This document shows, one piece after another, positions 1 through 9,874 of a stretch of DNA of 37,615 nucleotides; position 1 is the first letter of the stretch, and every line of letters starts with the position of its first letter. A model generated the notes under the pieces. The model was not told the origin of the DNA. It did no database searches and saw nothing but the letters and a program-made list of their open reading frames with translations. Both the position numbers and the translations under genes were made by a program. Source of the stretch: CAYVTV01 sp964526475 (GTDB taxonomy: Bacteria; Bacteroidota; Bacteroidia; Bacteroidales; GCA-2748055); assembly GCA_964526475.1 (NCBI GenBank), contig CAZGKF010000038.1, forward strand, positions 1 through 37,615. The letters run 5' to 3'.

Positions 1-3000
1 TATGGGTGAACCCCACACCCAGAATAACTGTTACTCCAACAGCTGATACTCTTTGTTACAACGATGGCATAAGCTTTACTGTAAATTCAGGAAATCCTTC
101 AACCATTGGAACATGGGTATATGATGTTGAAGTTGTGGATGCCCCGGCGGGAATAGATAACGCAACAGGAGGATCCGGATTTACACCAGGAATTTACGAT
201 CAGCTGAATTTAATTAATACCGATACAATTGCTCATACTGTTACTTACAGGTTTATTCCAAGAATTGCCGGTGTTAGCGGAGGGGTTCCTGAATGCGGTA
301 ATGGAGTGGCTCAGGTAATAAAAATAATTGTTAATCCTCAACCGCGAATTTTTGTTGACTATCTGCCCGACACGATTCTCTGCCACAACGAAGGGATAAC
401 CTTCAGCATTTCTACAGGAAACGGTCAGGTTGAGGGCGACTGGGTATATGATGTGTTCATTACAGGTATAAGTGATGCAGGTTCTATTGAGGGTGAAGGA
501 GAAGATTATAACCAGGCTGCAGGAATTTTTAATCAGGATCTTGTTAATACAAGTCTGGGAGTACAATGGGTGGAATATACTTTCATCCCCAAAATCAGGA
601 ATGTGAAAACAGGAAAAGAATTTTGTGAAAATGGCGCCCCAAAAATTATTAAGGTATATATTAATCCACAGCCAAGGATTCTTATTTCAGCAAATCCTGA
701 TACAATTATTTGCGATGATGAAGGAGTTGACTTTAATGTACAAACAACAAATACCAGCTTTATAGGTGACTGGAAATACGATGTGCGGTTAATAGCTTCA
801 GATCTTTCTGCATTTACAGGATTAAGCGAAGATGATGACCAGGATCTTGCTAATTACTCACAAAATATGATCAGAAATATTTCTGATTCTTTACAATATG
901 TTGATTATTCTTTTATTCCAAAGATTAAGGATCCACGCTCAGGAAGAGATTATTGCGAAAACGGTGTCGTTCAGACAATCAGGATCTGGGTAAATCCCAG
1001 GCCTAAATTGCTGGTACAGGTTATGGATACTATTTATTGCGATACCAGTACTGTTGTATTCAATATACAATCATTGAACGGACCTGTTCTGGGAGATAAA
1101 GTTTACAGGGTTGAGATAGACTATGAACCCGGAGCTGTAACCGGTACATTTATTCCCGGCCAGTATTTTATGAATGATGAAGAATTATTTTCCGATGATC
1201 TTATTAATAACACAGATTCCCTTCAATTAATAAAATATACTATTCGCCCGAGATTCAGGGATCCAAGGGGAACGAGTCCTTCTTATTATTGTGAAAACGG
1301 GATGGACACCATTATAACTATATATCTGAATCCAACACCAAGAATGACAGCTCTTCCGGAATTTGATACATACTGTGATTCAGCCGATGTCATCATTGAT
1401 CTTCTATCATTAAACCCAACACATACCGGTGAAAAATATTATTACCTTGAGTCTTCTTTTACCGGCGATGTATCAGGCGTTAAAACGGATGGGTATTACC
1501 CCCTTGAAGAAATTGCAGATTATTTGGTAAATAATACCATCCATTTGCAGTCGGTTACCTACCGCTTAACTCCGGTTTTCAGGGATTACCGTAATATAGG
1601 GATAGATGAATATTGTGGTTTGGGAATACCGGAAACTGTAAATATTGTTCTAAACCCAACTCCAATTATTCAGGTTACAATACCTGTTGAAGACACTGTT
1701 CTTTGCAATAATACATCTGTAGAGTTTACTTTTTTTAATGAGCAGATTACAACAGGAACCATTGTTTATGAATTAACTTCGGTATTTTCAGTTGCCGATA
1801 TAGCCGGTGTGAAAACTGATGGACGTGACGGTTTAGCTCCCTTTACCGATAATATAGTAAACAACAGCTCAGTGATTCAGGAAATCCATTATACTTTCAG
1901 CCCGGTTATCCAGGATGCCCGTCCTGGTTTTGATTGCTTCAGGGGGAAGGACACAACAATTGTGGTGAAAGTCGTGCCGGAATTATTTACCACTGCTGAA
2001 ACAGATACATTTATTGGGGATTGGACAATACAATGTTATGGGATGAACTCTTATATTGATCTTTCAGTTCACGGAGGTTACTACCTGCAAGCTTATAATT
2101 ATTTTTGGACGAAGGAAGGAGTACCCCTGAGTCCTTCTGATGAGGAAGACATTGATAATTTAGGTGTTGGCACATACGATATCAGCATCCAGGATATTAT
2201 CGGCTGTTCGTTTAATACTTCCTATGAACTTACAGAGCCGCCTGATATTTCTTTTTCATCGGTATTAAAACAACAAAGTTGCGATGGAATTTTCGATGGA
2301 GAAATTGCTCTGACTGTGAACGGAGCCACACCGGGTTATACATTTTACTGGACAGGACCTGAAAATACAGTTTTTACTACCAAAGACCTCAATTATCTGC
2401 GATATGGTGATTATTCACTTACTTTAACTGATACAAATGCCTGCATGTATAATTATATCGTTTCACTTATTCAACCTGATCCTATTACCATTACTGTTAT
2501 AAACAGAAGTCAGAAAGGAAGCTACAATATCACCTGTTTCGGGGATAGTGATGGAATGATTCAGGTAAACGTAGGAGGAGGATACGGGGAAGTTACAGAA
2601 TATAATTATACATGGTCATCACAATATGGTTTTATCACACCGGATCCGGATCCCAGGATTGTTTCCGGATTAAGTGCAGGGGTATATACATTGACTGTTG
2701 AGGACTCCCTTAATTGCATAGGTTTTTCAGGAGATATTTTATTAACTCAGCCTCCACCGGTCAATGCTGTAAGGACAGGCATTATCCAGAACCCTCCTTT
2801 TGACATTAGTTGTTTTGGAATGGAAGACGGAATAATTAATCTTAATGTTGTAGGAGGACATACTGCATACTGGCCTGTTTCCTATAACTGGACCAAGACT
2901 GAAGATCCCGGTTTTAGTGAGACAACGAAAAATATTTCCGGGCTCAGAGCCGGAGTATATAATATTGAGATTACCGATTCTCTTGGATGTCAGGGAGAAA

Positions 3001-4745
3001 GATCATTTAATCTTGCTCAGCCTGATGAGTTTATATTAGATACCACAGAGATATACGATTATAACGGATATCAGGTTTCTTGTTTCGGATATGACAATTC
3101 TAAGCTTGATCTGAACCTTACAGGGGGTTATGGAGCACACAGGTATGAATGGACCACCACAAATGGCACGATAATGGATAAATTCAGTCTTGATCAGGAA
3201 TATCTTCCCGCCGGTAATTATACATTGAAAGTAACTGATGATATTAATTGTTCTTTAGAGTGGGATTTCGATATCCTGCAACCAGATACTCTCGATACAA
3301 ATCCGGTTCTTTTTGACAACAATGGTTATGGTGTTTCATGTTTTGAGGGTTCAGATGGTGCGATAAGCTTAAATACCGCAGGAGGTGTGGAACCTTACAA
3401 TTTTTCATGGGCAACAGAAGGAGGAATGGGTTTAATTGAAGATTCTGAAGATCAGGATAATTTAACTGCAGGTTCCTATTCGGTTAATATTATGGATGCT
3501 AATAACTGCTCCGGAGACTGGTCTTTTATACTTGAGCAACCTGAAAGACTTGAAACTTCCTTGTCTCTGGTTCCGGTAAATTGTTTTGGTCTTGATAACG
3601 GCGCTGTAAACCTCCAGGTCACCGGGGGTGTTGAAAATTATTCTTTTTCCTGGAGTAATGGGGAAACATCTCAGGATATTGATGAATTATTAATGGGAAC
3701 ATTCATTGTTGTTGTAACAGATGCGAACGGTTGTCAGATTTCCGATACAGCTGAAATTACTGAACCGCCTGAGATTTTAATTGACTTCAATGTGCCTTTA
3801 AAATACAATGGGAAAATGATTTCGTGTTTTGGCGAATCTGATGCTGATATATATACTTATACTATAGGAGGCTATGGTCAATATTACTATGACTGGCACG
3901 AAAGGACTGAAACAGATTCTTTTCTGACAAATATTCCGGCCGGAAAATATTATTTAACCATTACAGATGATAATGATTGTATTCAAACTGATTCAGTTGA
4001 AGTAACAGAACCTACTCTGCTGAGAGCAGAGGTTTACCCTAATGATCCAACCTGCTTTGGATATGAGGATGGGGATATTAACTTAATAGTTTACGGAGGT
4101 ACCCCGGAGTATTTGATTGAATGGAACGAAACAGCGCAAACTGGTCCACAGGCTGTAGAAATTGGAAAAGGTCTGTATAATGCCAGAATAGCAGATCTGA
4201 ATAATTGTATAATAGATACTTTTGCCATACTTTCAGAACCTGAATTACTAGTTATTGAAAAGGATTCTGTCTTACCCTTCTGTCCTGACACATACGACGG
4301 GAGGATTTATATTAATGAAATTAACGGAGGAACTCCTCCATATTCGGTAGTATGGCAGGATGGCACAGAAGGCAGCTACCTTGATGCACTGAGAGAGGGA
4401 ACGTATATAGTTTCTATCCTTGATAATAACAGATGTTTGCTTAAGGACACCACCATATTGAAAAGCACTAATGAATCCTGCCTGGAGATACCAACAGCTT
4501 TTACCCCTAACGGTGACGGTTTTAATGAGACATGGGAAATTGGTAATATTGAATTATATCCTGAAGCCAGGGTTGAAATATATAACAGATGGGGAGAATT
4601 GATATTCTCATCCGGTAACGGCTATGAAAAGAAATGGGATGGAACTTATAAAGGAAGGGATATGCCGATAGATTCGTATCACTACATCATACATCTGAGA
4701 AGAGGCAAAGATCCTGAAATAGGTGTTGTTACCATTATACGATAA
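1..4745 (+). CDS. Giant SprB-like T9SS surface protein, 5'-partial (type B sorting domain)
   Basis: The reading frame is open through the left edge: the first full codon (TGG at 3-5) gives W-V-N-P, which matches the start of later repeats. The apparent GTG at 6 is therefore internal and the true start lies outside. About 1580 residues are visible. They form six PKD-like units of about 109 aa, each opening with N-P-x-P-R/K, then ten SprB-type units of about 75-90 aa. These carry a CFG...DG motif, a GG(Y/V/T) turn, a W, a G-x-Y motif, a second Cys and a terminal QP or EP. From about residue 1493 comes a gliding-motility-type C-terminal domain (IPTAFTPNGDG, EIYNRWGELIF, WDGTYKG). In Flavobacterium, SprB is a mobile cell-surface adhesin exported by the type IX system, and type B domains direct such export. 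Two Cys per SprB unit suggest one disulfide each (inference). The downstream porP/sprF gene supports T9SS dependence. Ligand and role in motility are unknown. Confidence 0.9.
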   Translation, partial: WVNPTPRITVTPTADTLCYNDGISFTVNSGNPSTIGTWVYDVEVVDAPAGIDNATGGSGFTPGIYDQLNLINTDTIAHTVTYRFIPRIAGVSGGVPECGNGVAQVIKIIVNPQPRIFVDYLPDTILCHNEGITFSISTGNGQVEGDWVYDVFITGISDAGSIEGEGEDYNQAAGIFNQDLVNTSLGVQWVEYTFIPKIRNVKTGKEFCENGAPKIIKVYINPQPRILISANPDTIICDDEGVDFNVQTTNTSFIGDWKYDVRLIASDLSAFTGLSEDDDQDLANYSQNMIRNISDSLQYVDYSFIPKIKDPRSGRDYCENGVVQTIRIWVNPRPKLLVQVMDTIYCDTSTVVFNIQSLNGPVLGDKVYRVEIDYEPGAVTGTFIPGQYFMNDEELFSDDLINNTDSLQLIKYTIRPRFRDPRGTSPSYYCENGMDTIITIYLNPTPRMTALPEFDTYCDSADVIIDLLSLNPTHTGEKYYYLESSFTGDVSGVKTDGYYPLEEIADYLVNNTIHLQSVTYRLTPVFRDYRNIGIDEYCGLGIPETVNIVLNPTPIIQVTIPVEDTVLCNNTSVEFTFFNEQITTGTIVYELTSVFSVADIAGVKTDGRDGLAPFTDNIVNNSSVIQEIHYTFSPVIQDARPGFDCFRGKDTTIVVKVVPELFTTAETDTFIGDWTIQCYGMNSYIDLSVHGGYYLQAYNYFWTKEGVPLSPSDEEDIDNLGVGTYDISIQDIIGCSFNTSYELTEPPDISFSSVLKQQSCDGIFDGEIALTVNGATPGYTFYWTGPENTVFTTKDLNYLRYGDYSLTLTDTNACMYNYIVSLIQPDPITITVINRSQKGSYNITCFGDSDGMIQVNVGGGYGEVTEYNYTWSSQYGFITPDPDPRIVSGLSAGVYTLTVEDSLNCIGFSGDILLTQPPPVNAVRTGIIQNPPFDISCFGMEDGIINLNVVGGHTAYWPVSYNWTKTEDPGFSETTKNISGLRAGVYNIEITDSLGCQGERSFNLAQPDEFILDTTEIYDYNGYQVSCFGYDNSKLDLNLTGGYGAHRYEWTTTNGTIMDKFSLDQEYLPAGNYTLKVTDDINCSLEWDFDILQPDTLDTNPVLFDNNGYGVSCFEGSDGAISLNTAGGVEPYNFSWATEGGMGLIEDSEDQDNLTAGSYSVNIMDANNCSGDWSFILEQPERLETSLSLVPVNCFGLDNGAVNLQVTGGVENYSFSWSNGETSQDIDELLMGTFIVVVTDANGCQISDTAEITEPPEILIDFNVPLKYNGKMISCFGESDADIYTYTIGGYGQYYYDWHERTETDSFLTNIPAGKYYLTITDDNDCIQTDSVEVTEPTLLRAEVYPNDPTCFGYEDGDINLIVYGGTPEYLIEWNETAQTGPQAVEIGKGLYNARIADLNNCIIDTFAILSEPELLVIEKDSVLPFCPDTYDGRIYINEINGGTPPYSVVWQDGTEGSYLDALREGTYIVSILDNNRCLLKDTTILKSTNESCLEIPTAFTPNGDGFNETWEIGNIELYPEARVEIYNRWGELIFSSGNGYEKKWDGTYKGRDMPIDSYHYIIHLRRGKDPEIGVVTIIR
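9..1979 (+). repeat. Six tandem PKD-like protein repeats (about 327 bp each)
   Basis: Six consecutive units begin with N-P-x-P and share D-T-x-x-C-x, a G-D/T-W/K-x-Y-D/x-V core, an N-N/T-x-D/S stretch before x-Y-x-F/L-x-P, and a C-E/G-N/L-G segment before the next unit. They have diverged at the nucleotide level, so this is an old protein-level repeat and not a recent tandem duplication. The first unit starts at the window edge, so more copies may lie upstream. Confidence 0.75.
1980..4481 (+). repeat. Ten tandem SprB-type protein repeats (about 250 bp each)
   Basis: Ten units are recognisable. Most contain C-F-G followed by D-G and a hydrophobic strand, G-G, a Y-x-(F/Y)-x-W strand, L-x-x-G-x-Y, (T/I)-D-x-x-x-C, and a closing Q/E-P. 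Units 1, 2 and 10 are the most divergent: unit 2 has CDG and unit 10 has CPD in place of CFG. The pattern matches the SprB repeat family of Bacteroidota adhesins. Confidence 0.75.
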
Positions 4746-4792
4746 AATATAATAAGTGGATTAACGTTGAGCTTATAACTGATTTATTTATA

Positions 4793-5782
4793 TTGAAAAG
4801 AAATTATTTTAATATCGCAGTTTTGGTTTATCTTTTGTTGGGAAATACTTCTTTCGTGCATTCCCAGCAGTTACCCTTATATTCCCAATATAAGAATAAT
4901 GCATTTTTACTGAATCCCGCCATGGCTGGTAGTGATGGTTACACATCTTTTAATCTTACTACCAGAAAACAATGGATTGGAATTGCGGAATCACCTGTGA
5001 CCTATTCAATAAGTGGTCAGACAAGATTACTGAAGAGATCGTATAAGATTATAAACCGTCCTGTAAAAAGAAATCTCTTAATGCCCAGCACTAAGGGGCG
5101 TGTTGGTTTGGGAGGCTTTTTCTTTAATGATGTAAATGGATATGTTAGCAGGACAGGTATTCAGATGACTTATGCATATCATATTCATATGCATCGTAAC
5201 CAACTGTCTTTTGGACTTAGCGGTCAGATATTCCAGTTCAAAATTGATGAAACCAGATTGACATATAAAGATATTACTGATCCTATAGCTCAGGCAAATC
5301 TTAATACGGTTGCATTAATACCTGACGCCAATTTTGGTGTGTTTCTTACTTCAGATCAGTATTTTATCGGATTTAGTGCAAATCAGTTATTCGAGTCAGT
5401 ATTGAAGCTTGGAAGTTCAGACCTCTCAAACCTTAAAATGCACAGACACTACTATCTTATGGGGGGCTACAAATTTTATCTTTCTGATGACTATGATATT
5501 GAACCATCATTTCTGTTAAAAACCTCAGAACAGTTTCTCCCACAAGCAGATATTTCATGCAAAATAGGATATATGAACGATTATTGGGCAGGCGTCTCCT
5601 ACAGAACCAGTGGTTCTGTTTCCGCATTGTTTGGTATAAGGGCGAACAGGCTTTATTTTGGGTATGCTTATGATTTCGGTCTGACATCCATCAGGAAATA
5701 CAGTATGGGTTCACAGGAAGTGTTTTTTTCACTTAAGTTCGGTGATAAAGCAAGAAGATACAGGTGGATTAACAGGTACTGA
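4793..5782 (+). CDS. PorP/SprF family type IX secretion outer-membrane protein
   Basis: This 329-aa protein starts at TTG 4793. That start gives a clean signal peptide (K-R, a hydrophobic core, and a probable cut after VHS). The mature start, QQLPLYSQY, then N-P-A-M-A-G-S-D-G, is diagnostic of the PorP/SprF family. The rest alternates short beta strands and ends in an aromatic-rich strand, as expected for an outer-membrane barrel. In Flavobacterium SprF is needed for delivery of SprB, and PorP is a T9SS component in Porphyromonas. Many Bacteroidota encode such proteins directly after a type B T9SS substrate, exactly as here (47 bp gap). It is therefore probably the dedicated partner of the upstream giant protein. 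No good Shine-Dalgarno sequence precedes the TTG. Confidence 0.88.
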   Translation: MKRNYFNIAVLVYLLLGNTSFVHSQQLPLYSQYKNNAFLLNPAMAGSDGYTSFNLTTRKQWIGIAESPVTYSISGQTRLLKRSYKIINRPVKRNLLMPSTKGRVGLGGFFFNDVNGYVSRTGIQMTYAYHIHMHRNQLSFGLSGQIFQFKIDETRLTYKDITDPIAQANLNTVALIPDANFGVFLTSDQYFIGFSANQLFESVLKLGSSDLSNLKMHRHYYLMGGYKFYLSDDYDIEPSFLLKTSEQFLPQADISCKIGYMNDYWAGVSYRTSGSVSALFGIRANRLYFGYAYDFGLTSIRKYSMGSQEVFFSLKFGDKARRYRWINRY

Positions 5783-5887
5783 TTTATTAAAATGAATCAC
5801 TGGTGTCCGGTAAAAATTTTTATAACTGCTGAAAAAAGGAAGGTTAAATTACAAACACAAAGTATCAGTTTTTAATATATTTATTTA

Positions 5888-7366
5888 ATGGGAATAATTC
5901 AAAAGCAGGCTATTAAAGGAACTGTATATTCTTATATAGGCGTTATTATAGGATTTTTAACCACTGCCATCATATTCCCTAAAATACTTTCAACCGAAGA
6001 AATAGGATTGCTAAAAATACTTGTCGCGTTCTCGGTATTATTTGCACAGTTTGGTTCCCTGGGATTCGGAAATGTAATTAACCGTTTATTTCCTTATTTC
6101 AGGGATAAGAAGAATGGACACAAAGGTTTTCTGTCAGTTGCTATTGTAATATCTTTAACAGGGTTCATAATTTCAATTATTATTCTTGAGGCTCTCAGGC
6201 CTGTTATTATCAGGAACAACATTCAGAATTCGGAGCTTTTTATTGATTATTTCAGGTTTCTGATACCGCTTATCTTCTTTACTTTATTCTTTAATCTTTT
6301 CGACCAGTACATTAAAGCTTTATATGATGCAGTTGCCGGTACAATCTTAAAAGAACTGGTACAACGCTTACTAATTCTTATCTCGATTGTATTTTATGCG
6401 ATAAATATAATTGACCTTAAGCTTTTTGTTATATTGTATATAATTTCTTTGTCATTACCTGCCATAATAATTACTTATATCCTTATAAGTAAGGGTGAAT
6501 TCCGGTTTACTTTGCCGGGAGAGATTTTTTCAAAAGAGATGTGGAGGGAGATAAATATTCTGAGCCTCTACGGTATTGTTTCGGGACTTGGATCATTGGC
6601 AATTCTTCAGGTAGACAGCATTATGGTAAATAAATTTTTAGGTCTTTCCATGACAGGAATATATGCAACCACTTTTTTCTTTGCGGTGATAATACTTATA
6701 CCCTCAAGACCATTAAGAAAGATTTCCACTACACTTCTGGCCGATGCCTGGAAAAATGATGATCTTGAAACAATAAGAGTTATATACAGTAAAAGTGGCA
6801 TAAATCAGGCTGTTTTAAGTATTCTTATTTTTATTGGATTATGGGTGAATATTGATAATATTTTTCAGATTATCCCGGCTGAATATGAGGCAGGGAAGTG
6901 GGTTATTTTTATTGTGGGTTTGGCAAATGTAATTGAAATGACATTTGGTATGAGTGGGGTGGTAATCCAAACATCCGGATCATACCGTGTTAATACATAT
7001 TATACTTTGATTTTTCTGTTTGTATTTGTAGCCTCAAACATAATATTTATTCCTTTATTAGGAATTAATGGTGCTGCATTGGCTGTATTGTTATCTACAG
7101 TACTTATTAACTTTTTAAGATACATCTTTTTGTACAGGAAATACAGATTGACTTCATTTGACAACAAGACTTTAATAACTGTTTTAATAGGGATAGTATC
7201 CTATTTTACAGGATACCTGTTACCATTAGCATCAGGATATATAATTGATATCCTTTACAGAAGTTTTGTAACAGGAATAGTTTTTACAGGACTTATTTTG
7301 TATTTCAGAGTTTCTGAAGATATCAATTTATGGCTTAGGAATTTACTCCATAAAAAGATTTTTTAG
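5888..7366 (+). CDS. Polysaccharide/oligosaccharide flippase (Wzx-like, MOP superfamily)
   Basis: A 492-aa, very hydrophobic protein with about 12-14 predicted membrane segments. It opens with the amphipathic start and first helix typical of Wzx-like flippases (G-T-V-Y-S-Y-I-G, then F-P-K-I-L-S-T-E-E-I-G-L). The family moves undecaprenyl-linked oligosaccharides across the inner membrane. A charged cytoplasmic loop (R-P-L-R-K-I-S) near the middle and the paired six-helix layout fit. It lies about 2.5 kb before the pseudaminic acid genes, so export of a glycan carrying that sugar is a reasonable inference. The 3' end overlaps the convergent YfhO-type gene by 32 bp. The exact substrate cannot be read from sequence, so no symbol is given. 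Confidence 0.85.
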   Translation: MGIIQKQAIKGTVYSYIGVIIGFLTTAIIFPKILSTEEIGLLKILVAFSVLFAQFGSLGFGNVINRLFPYFRDKKNGHKGFLSVAIVISLTGFIISIIILEALRPVIIRNNIQNSELFIDYFRFLIPLIFFTLFFNLFDQYIKALYDAVAGTILKELVQRLLILISIVFYAINIIDLKLFVILYIISLSLPAIIITYILISKGEFRFTLPGEIFSKEMWREINILSLYGIVSGLGSLAILQVDSIMVNKFLGLSMTGIYATTFFFAVIILIPSRPLRKISTTLLADAWKNDDLETIRVIYSKSGINQAVLSILIFIGLWVNIDNIFQIIPAEYEAGKWVIFIVGLANVIEMTFGMSGVVIQTSGSYRVNTYYTLIFLFVFVASNIIFIPLLGINGAALAVLLSTVLINFLRYIFLYRKYRLTSFDNKTLITVLIGIVSYFTGYLLPLASGYIIDILYRSFVTGIVFTGLILYFRVSEDINLWLRNLLHKKIF

Positions 7367-9785
7367 AGAGCAGTTTAAATATAGGACTCAATAAAAAAAT
7401 CAGAAGAACCACTGAACTTGCGAATGCAATTTTATTCCCGGTAAAATATGCGGAAGGCTTAAAAACAAAATCAATCTGATAATTACCTGCCGGCAAAACA
7501 GCCGCTCTGAGAACATAATTTGCACGGAAATATGGTGCCGGAGTACCGTTAATATACAATTCCCATCCTTTATGATAATATATATCGGAAAATATTGTTA
7601 GCCGGGGATGGCTGGCAGAATAGTCATATGTTATATGATTAGGGGCATATGAGGTGAGGGTAATATATGCCTGACTATCCGGAACAAATGTAAAATCTTC
7701 AGTCATATCCCGGAATTTTTTATCAACTATCATTTCTTTTGCAGGATCAAAATCATTCAGTGCTTCAATTTCTTCGTCGGGGCTGTTTACAATAATATAT
7801 TTTTCCACAAACCATGCATTTCCAAGAGAATTTTCTCTTACCACAGCTTCCGGAGCGCCTCCTTCCGGAGCTCTTATTATCAGATATTTTGTATTCAGCA
7901 TGTCAAAGATTTTTTCATTTCCCTTTGAGAGATGGTGATCATACAAATCCTGGTAACGCCTCATTTTCGCCCCGTGATAGCCCCCGACAGACTTATGAAA
8001 ATATGCGGAGCGACTGCTATTGAAAGGACTTACAGTTAGATCATAAACCCGATAGTAAAGATCTTTGTCTTTCAATATTTCCAGATCTGCCGCATAGGGA
8101 ATGAATGGGTCTTTAATTTCTCTCTTAGGAACAAAATTATCCTTATTAAGATACCGCTTATTTACCGGCCAGAGATCGACGAGGATAAGCAGGGGAAACA
8201 AAACATAGAAAGTTTTATGATTGAGTTTTTTCAGCCATACCAGATAGATCAGCAATGCGGTTCCCAATATGAAAAAGAATGAACGAAAAGCATCTCCTCT
8301 AAGTAAGGAGGCTCTGTCTTCTTTTAGTTTTACAACCCAATCCTGCAGACCTTGTTCTGTGAGAAATGAATCGAGAGGTGAGGATAAGTTTGAAATGCCT
8401 GGTGCAAGTGCGAAAATCAGTGATAAACCTGCTGTGATCATAAGGGAATACATCAGAGCATTTTTAAATGCTGTTTTCTTTATATTCTCTGTAAGTATAT
8501 GTTTAATAGTTAAAATTGCCATCAAAGGAATAGTAAATTGAGCAATAACCAGTATCATCGAGACTGTCCGGAACTTGCTGTATCCGGGGAAATAGTCAAG
8601 GAACAGATCAGTAAGAAACATGAAGTTTTTTCCCCATGCAAGAAGAATAGCAATAAGAGTTGCAGAAAAGAGCCACCATTTCAGGTTATTCTTTAGCAGA
8701 AACATTCCGAGGACAAAGAGAAAAATAATGGTTGCGCCAATATAAACAGGGCCCGAAGTTCCTGGCTGATTACCCCAATAGTGCGTAAATAATCCCGGAT
8801 TCTGGTTAAAAACCTGAACAGCATTTTGATTACCATAACGTTTATTCAGATATTTAAAAATGTTTGAGTTGCTGTCATATAAATGATCGGATGCACCTCC
8901 TTTGAAATTTGGGATCATAAGGTTAAATGTTTCCCCTAATCCGTATGACCATTGTGTTACATAAGTTTTATCAAGGCCTGAGCTGGTCTGATCTTCAGTA
9001 TTGGTTGTTAACTCTGCCGGACCACGCATAGAATATTCGGTATAGTCTAAAACAGTTAATATTCCGGTTGCATTTATTCCAAAAGCAATAACAATACCTG
9101 CTGCCAAAGATGCACTTGAGGAAATGAATTTCGAATATTCTTTTTCCTTAATCACCCGGTAAACTTCAAAGATTACCATAAGAAGGATAATCAGGAAGGT
9201 ATAGTATGTGATTTGAAAATGACTGGTAAGAAGCTGTAATGAGGTGAAAAATCCAGCCAGAGCTGCTCCATAGATGGAGTTTTTTTTGTATGTGTAATAA
9301 ACTGCTCCGATAATCATAGGCATATACCCCAGTGCAATTGCTTTGGTTATATGACCTGGGACCAGGATTATGAAAAAGTAGGATGAAAATCCATAGGCAA
9401 TAGCTCCTGCGATACTTAAAAATACATTAATACCAAAAAATTGAAGAAGAATATAGAATCCCAGCATATAAAGAAATGCGTGTATGGCAGGCCGCATAGT
9501 TTTGGAAGTTAATAAGGCATTAACATATACCATGAAATTTCCGGGCTGTTTCAGACTTATAAAATAAGCCGGCATCCCGCTAAACATACTGTTTGTCCAC
9601 AAAGGTTCTTCGGAAGTATTTTCCCTGAAATCCATTATTTCCTTTGCCATCCCCTGCCAATGCATCATATCAGATTGCCTGAGTCCTTTCCCTTCAAACA
9701 TAGGGGCGAAATATATGGCTGATAACACAATAAAAATGGCCAGGGCCATCACATGAAACTTTGTTTTATTCCATAATTCATCCAT
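7335..9785 (-). CDS. YfhO family membrane protein (GT-C-like)
   Basis: 816 aa. The N-terminal membrane helix is followed by a periplasmic loop with G-L-R-Q-S-D-M-M-H-W. About a dozen hydrophobic helices follow up to about residue 540, then a long soluble C-terminal domain (YRVYDLT, FHKSVGGYHGAK, NTKYLI, YYHKGW) and a last membrane helix. The motif order and length match the YfhO family, which is widespread in Bacteroidota. In Firmicutes, YfhO-type proteins glycosylate envelope polymers using lipid-linked sugars. By analogy it may transfer sugars in the periplasm, but that is inference. It is convergent with the flippase and divergent from pseB, with a promoter-like sequence just upstream. Confidence 0.83.
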   Translation of the reverse strand: MDELWNKTKFHVMALAIFIVLSAIYFAPMFEGKGLRQSDMMHWQGMAKEIMDFRENTSEEPLWTNSMFSGMPAYFISLKQPGNFMVYVNALLTSKTMRPAIHAFLYMLGFYILLQFFGINVFLSIAGAIAYGFSSYFFIILVPGHITKAIALGYMPMIIGAVYYTYKKNSIYGAALAGFFTSLQLLTSHFQITYYTFLIILLMVIFEVYRVIKEKEYSKFISSSASLAAGIVIAFGINATGILTVLDYTEYSMRGPAELTTNTEDQTSSGLDKTYVTQWSYGLGETFNLMIPNFKGGASDHLYDSNSNIFKYLNKRYGNQNAVQVFNQNPGLFTHYWGNQPGTSGPVYIGATIIFLFVLGMFLLKNNLKWWLFSATLIAILLAWGKNFMFLTDLFLDYFPGYSKFRTVSMILVIAQFTIPLMAILTIKHILTENIKKTAFKNALMYSLMITAGLSLIFALAPGISNLSSPLDSFLTEQGLQDWVVKLKEDRASLLRGDAFRSFFFILGTALLIYLVWLKKLNHKTFYVLFPLLILVDLWPVNKRYLNKDNFVPKREIKDPFIPYAADLEILKDKDLYYRVYDLTVSPFNSSRSAYFHKSVGGYHGAKMRRYQDLYDHHLSKGNEKIFDMLNTKYLIIRAPEGGAPEAVVRENSLGNAWFVEKYIIVNSPDEEIEALNDFDPAKEMIVDKKFRDMTEDFTFVPDSQAYITLTSYAPNHITYDYSASHPRLTIFSDIYYHKGWELYINGTPAPYFRANYVLRAAVLPAGNYQIDFVFKPSAYFTGNKIAFASSVVLLIFLLSPIFKLLSKKSFYGVNS

Positions 9786-9808
9786 GATAAAAGATTTTCT
9801 GCAGATTT

Positions 9809-9839
9809 TAAAAGTAACAAGATTTTTATATCCGGCAAA
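9809..9839 (-). promoter_or_regulatory. Predicted Bacteroidota-type promoter for the YfhO gene
   Basis: On the minus strand TTTG (9836-9839) is followed after 19 nt by TACTTTTA (9809-9816). This is close to the Bacteroidota consensus TTTG-N19-21-TAnnTTTG, with one mismatch in the last base. It sits just upstream of the ATG at 9785. Predicted from pattern only. Confidence 0.4.
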
Positions 9840-9874
9840 TGAATAAAAGAGAAAAATACGTTTATTTTTATTCT

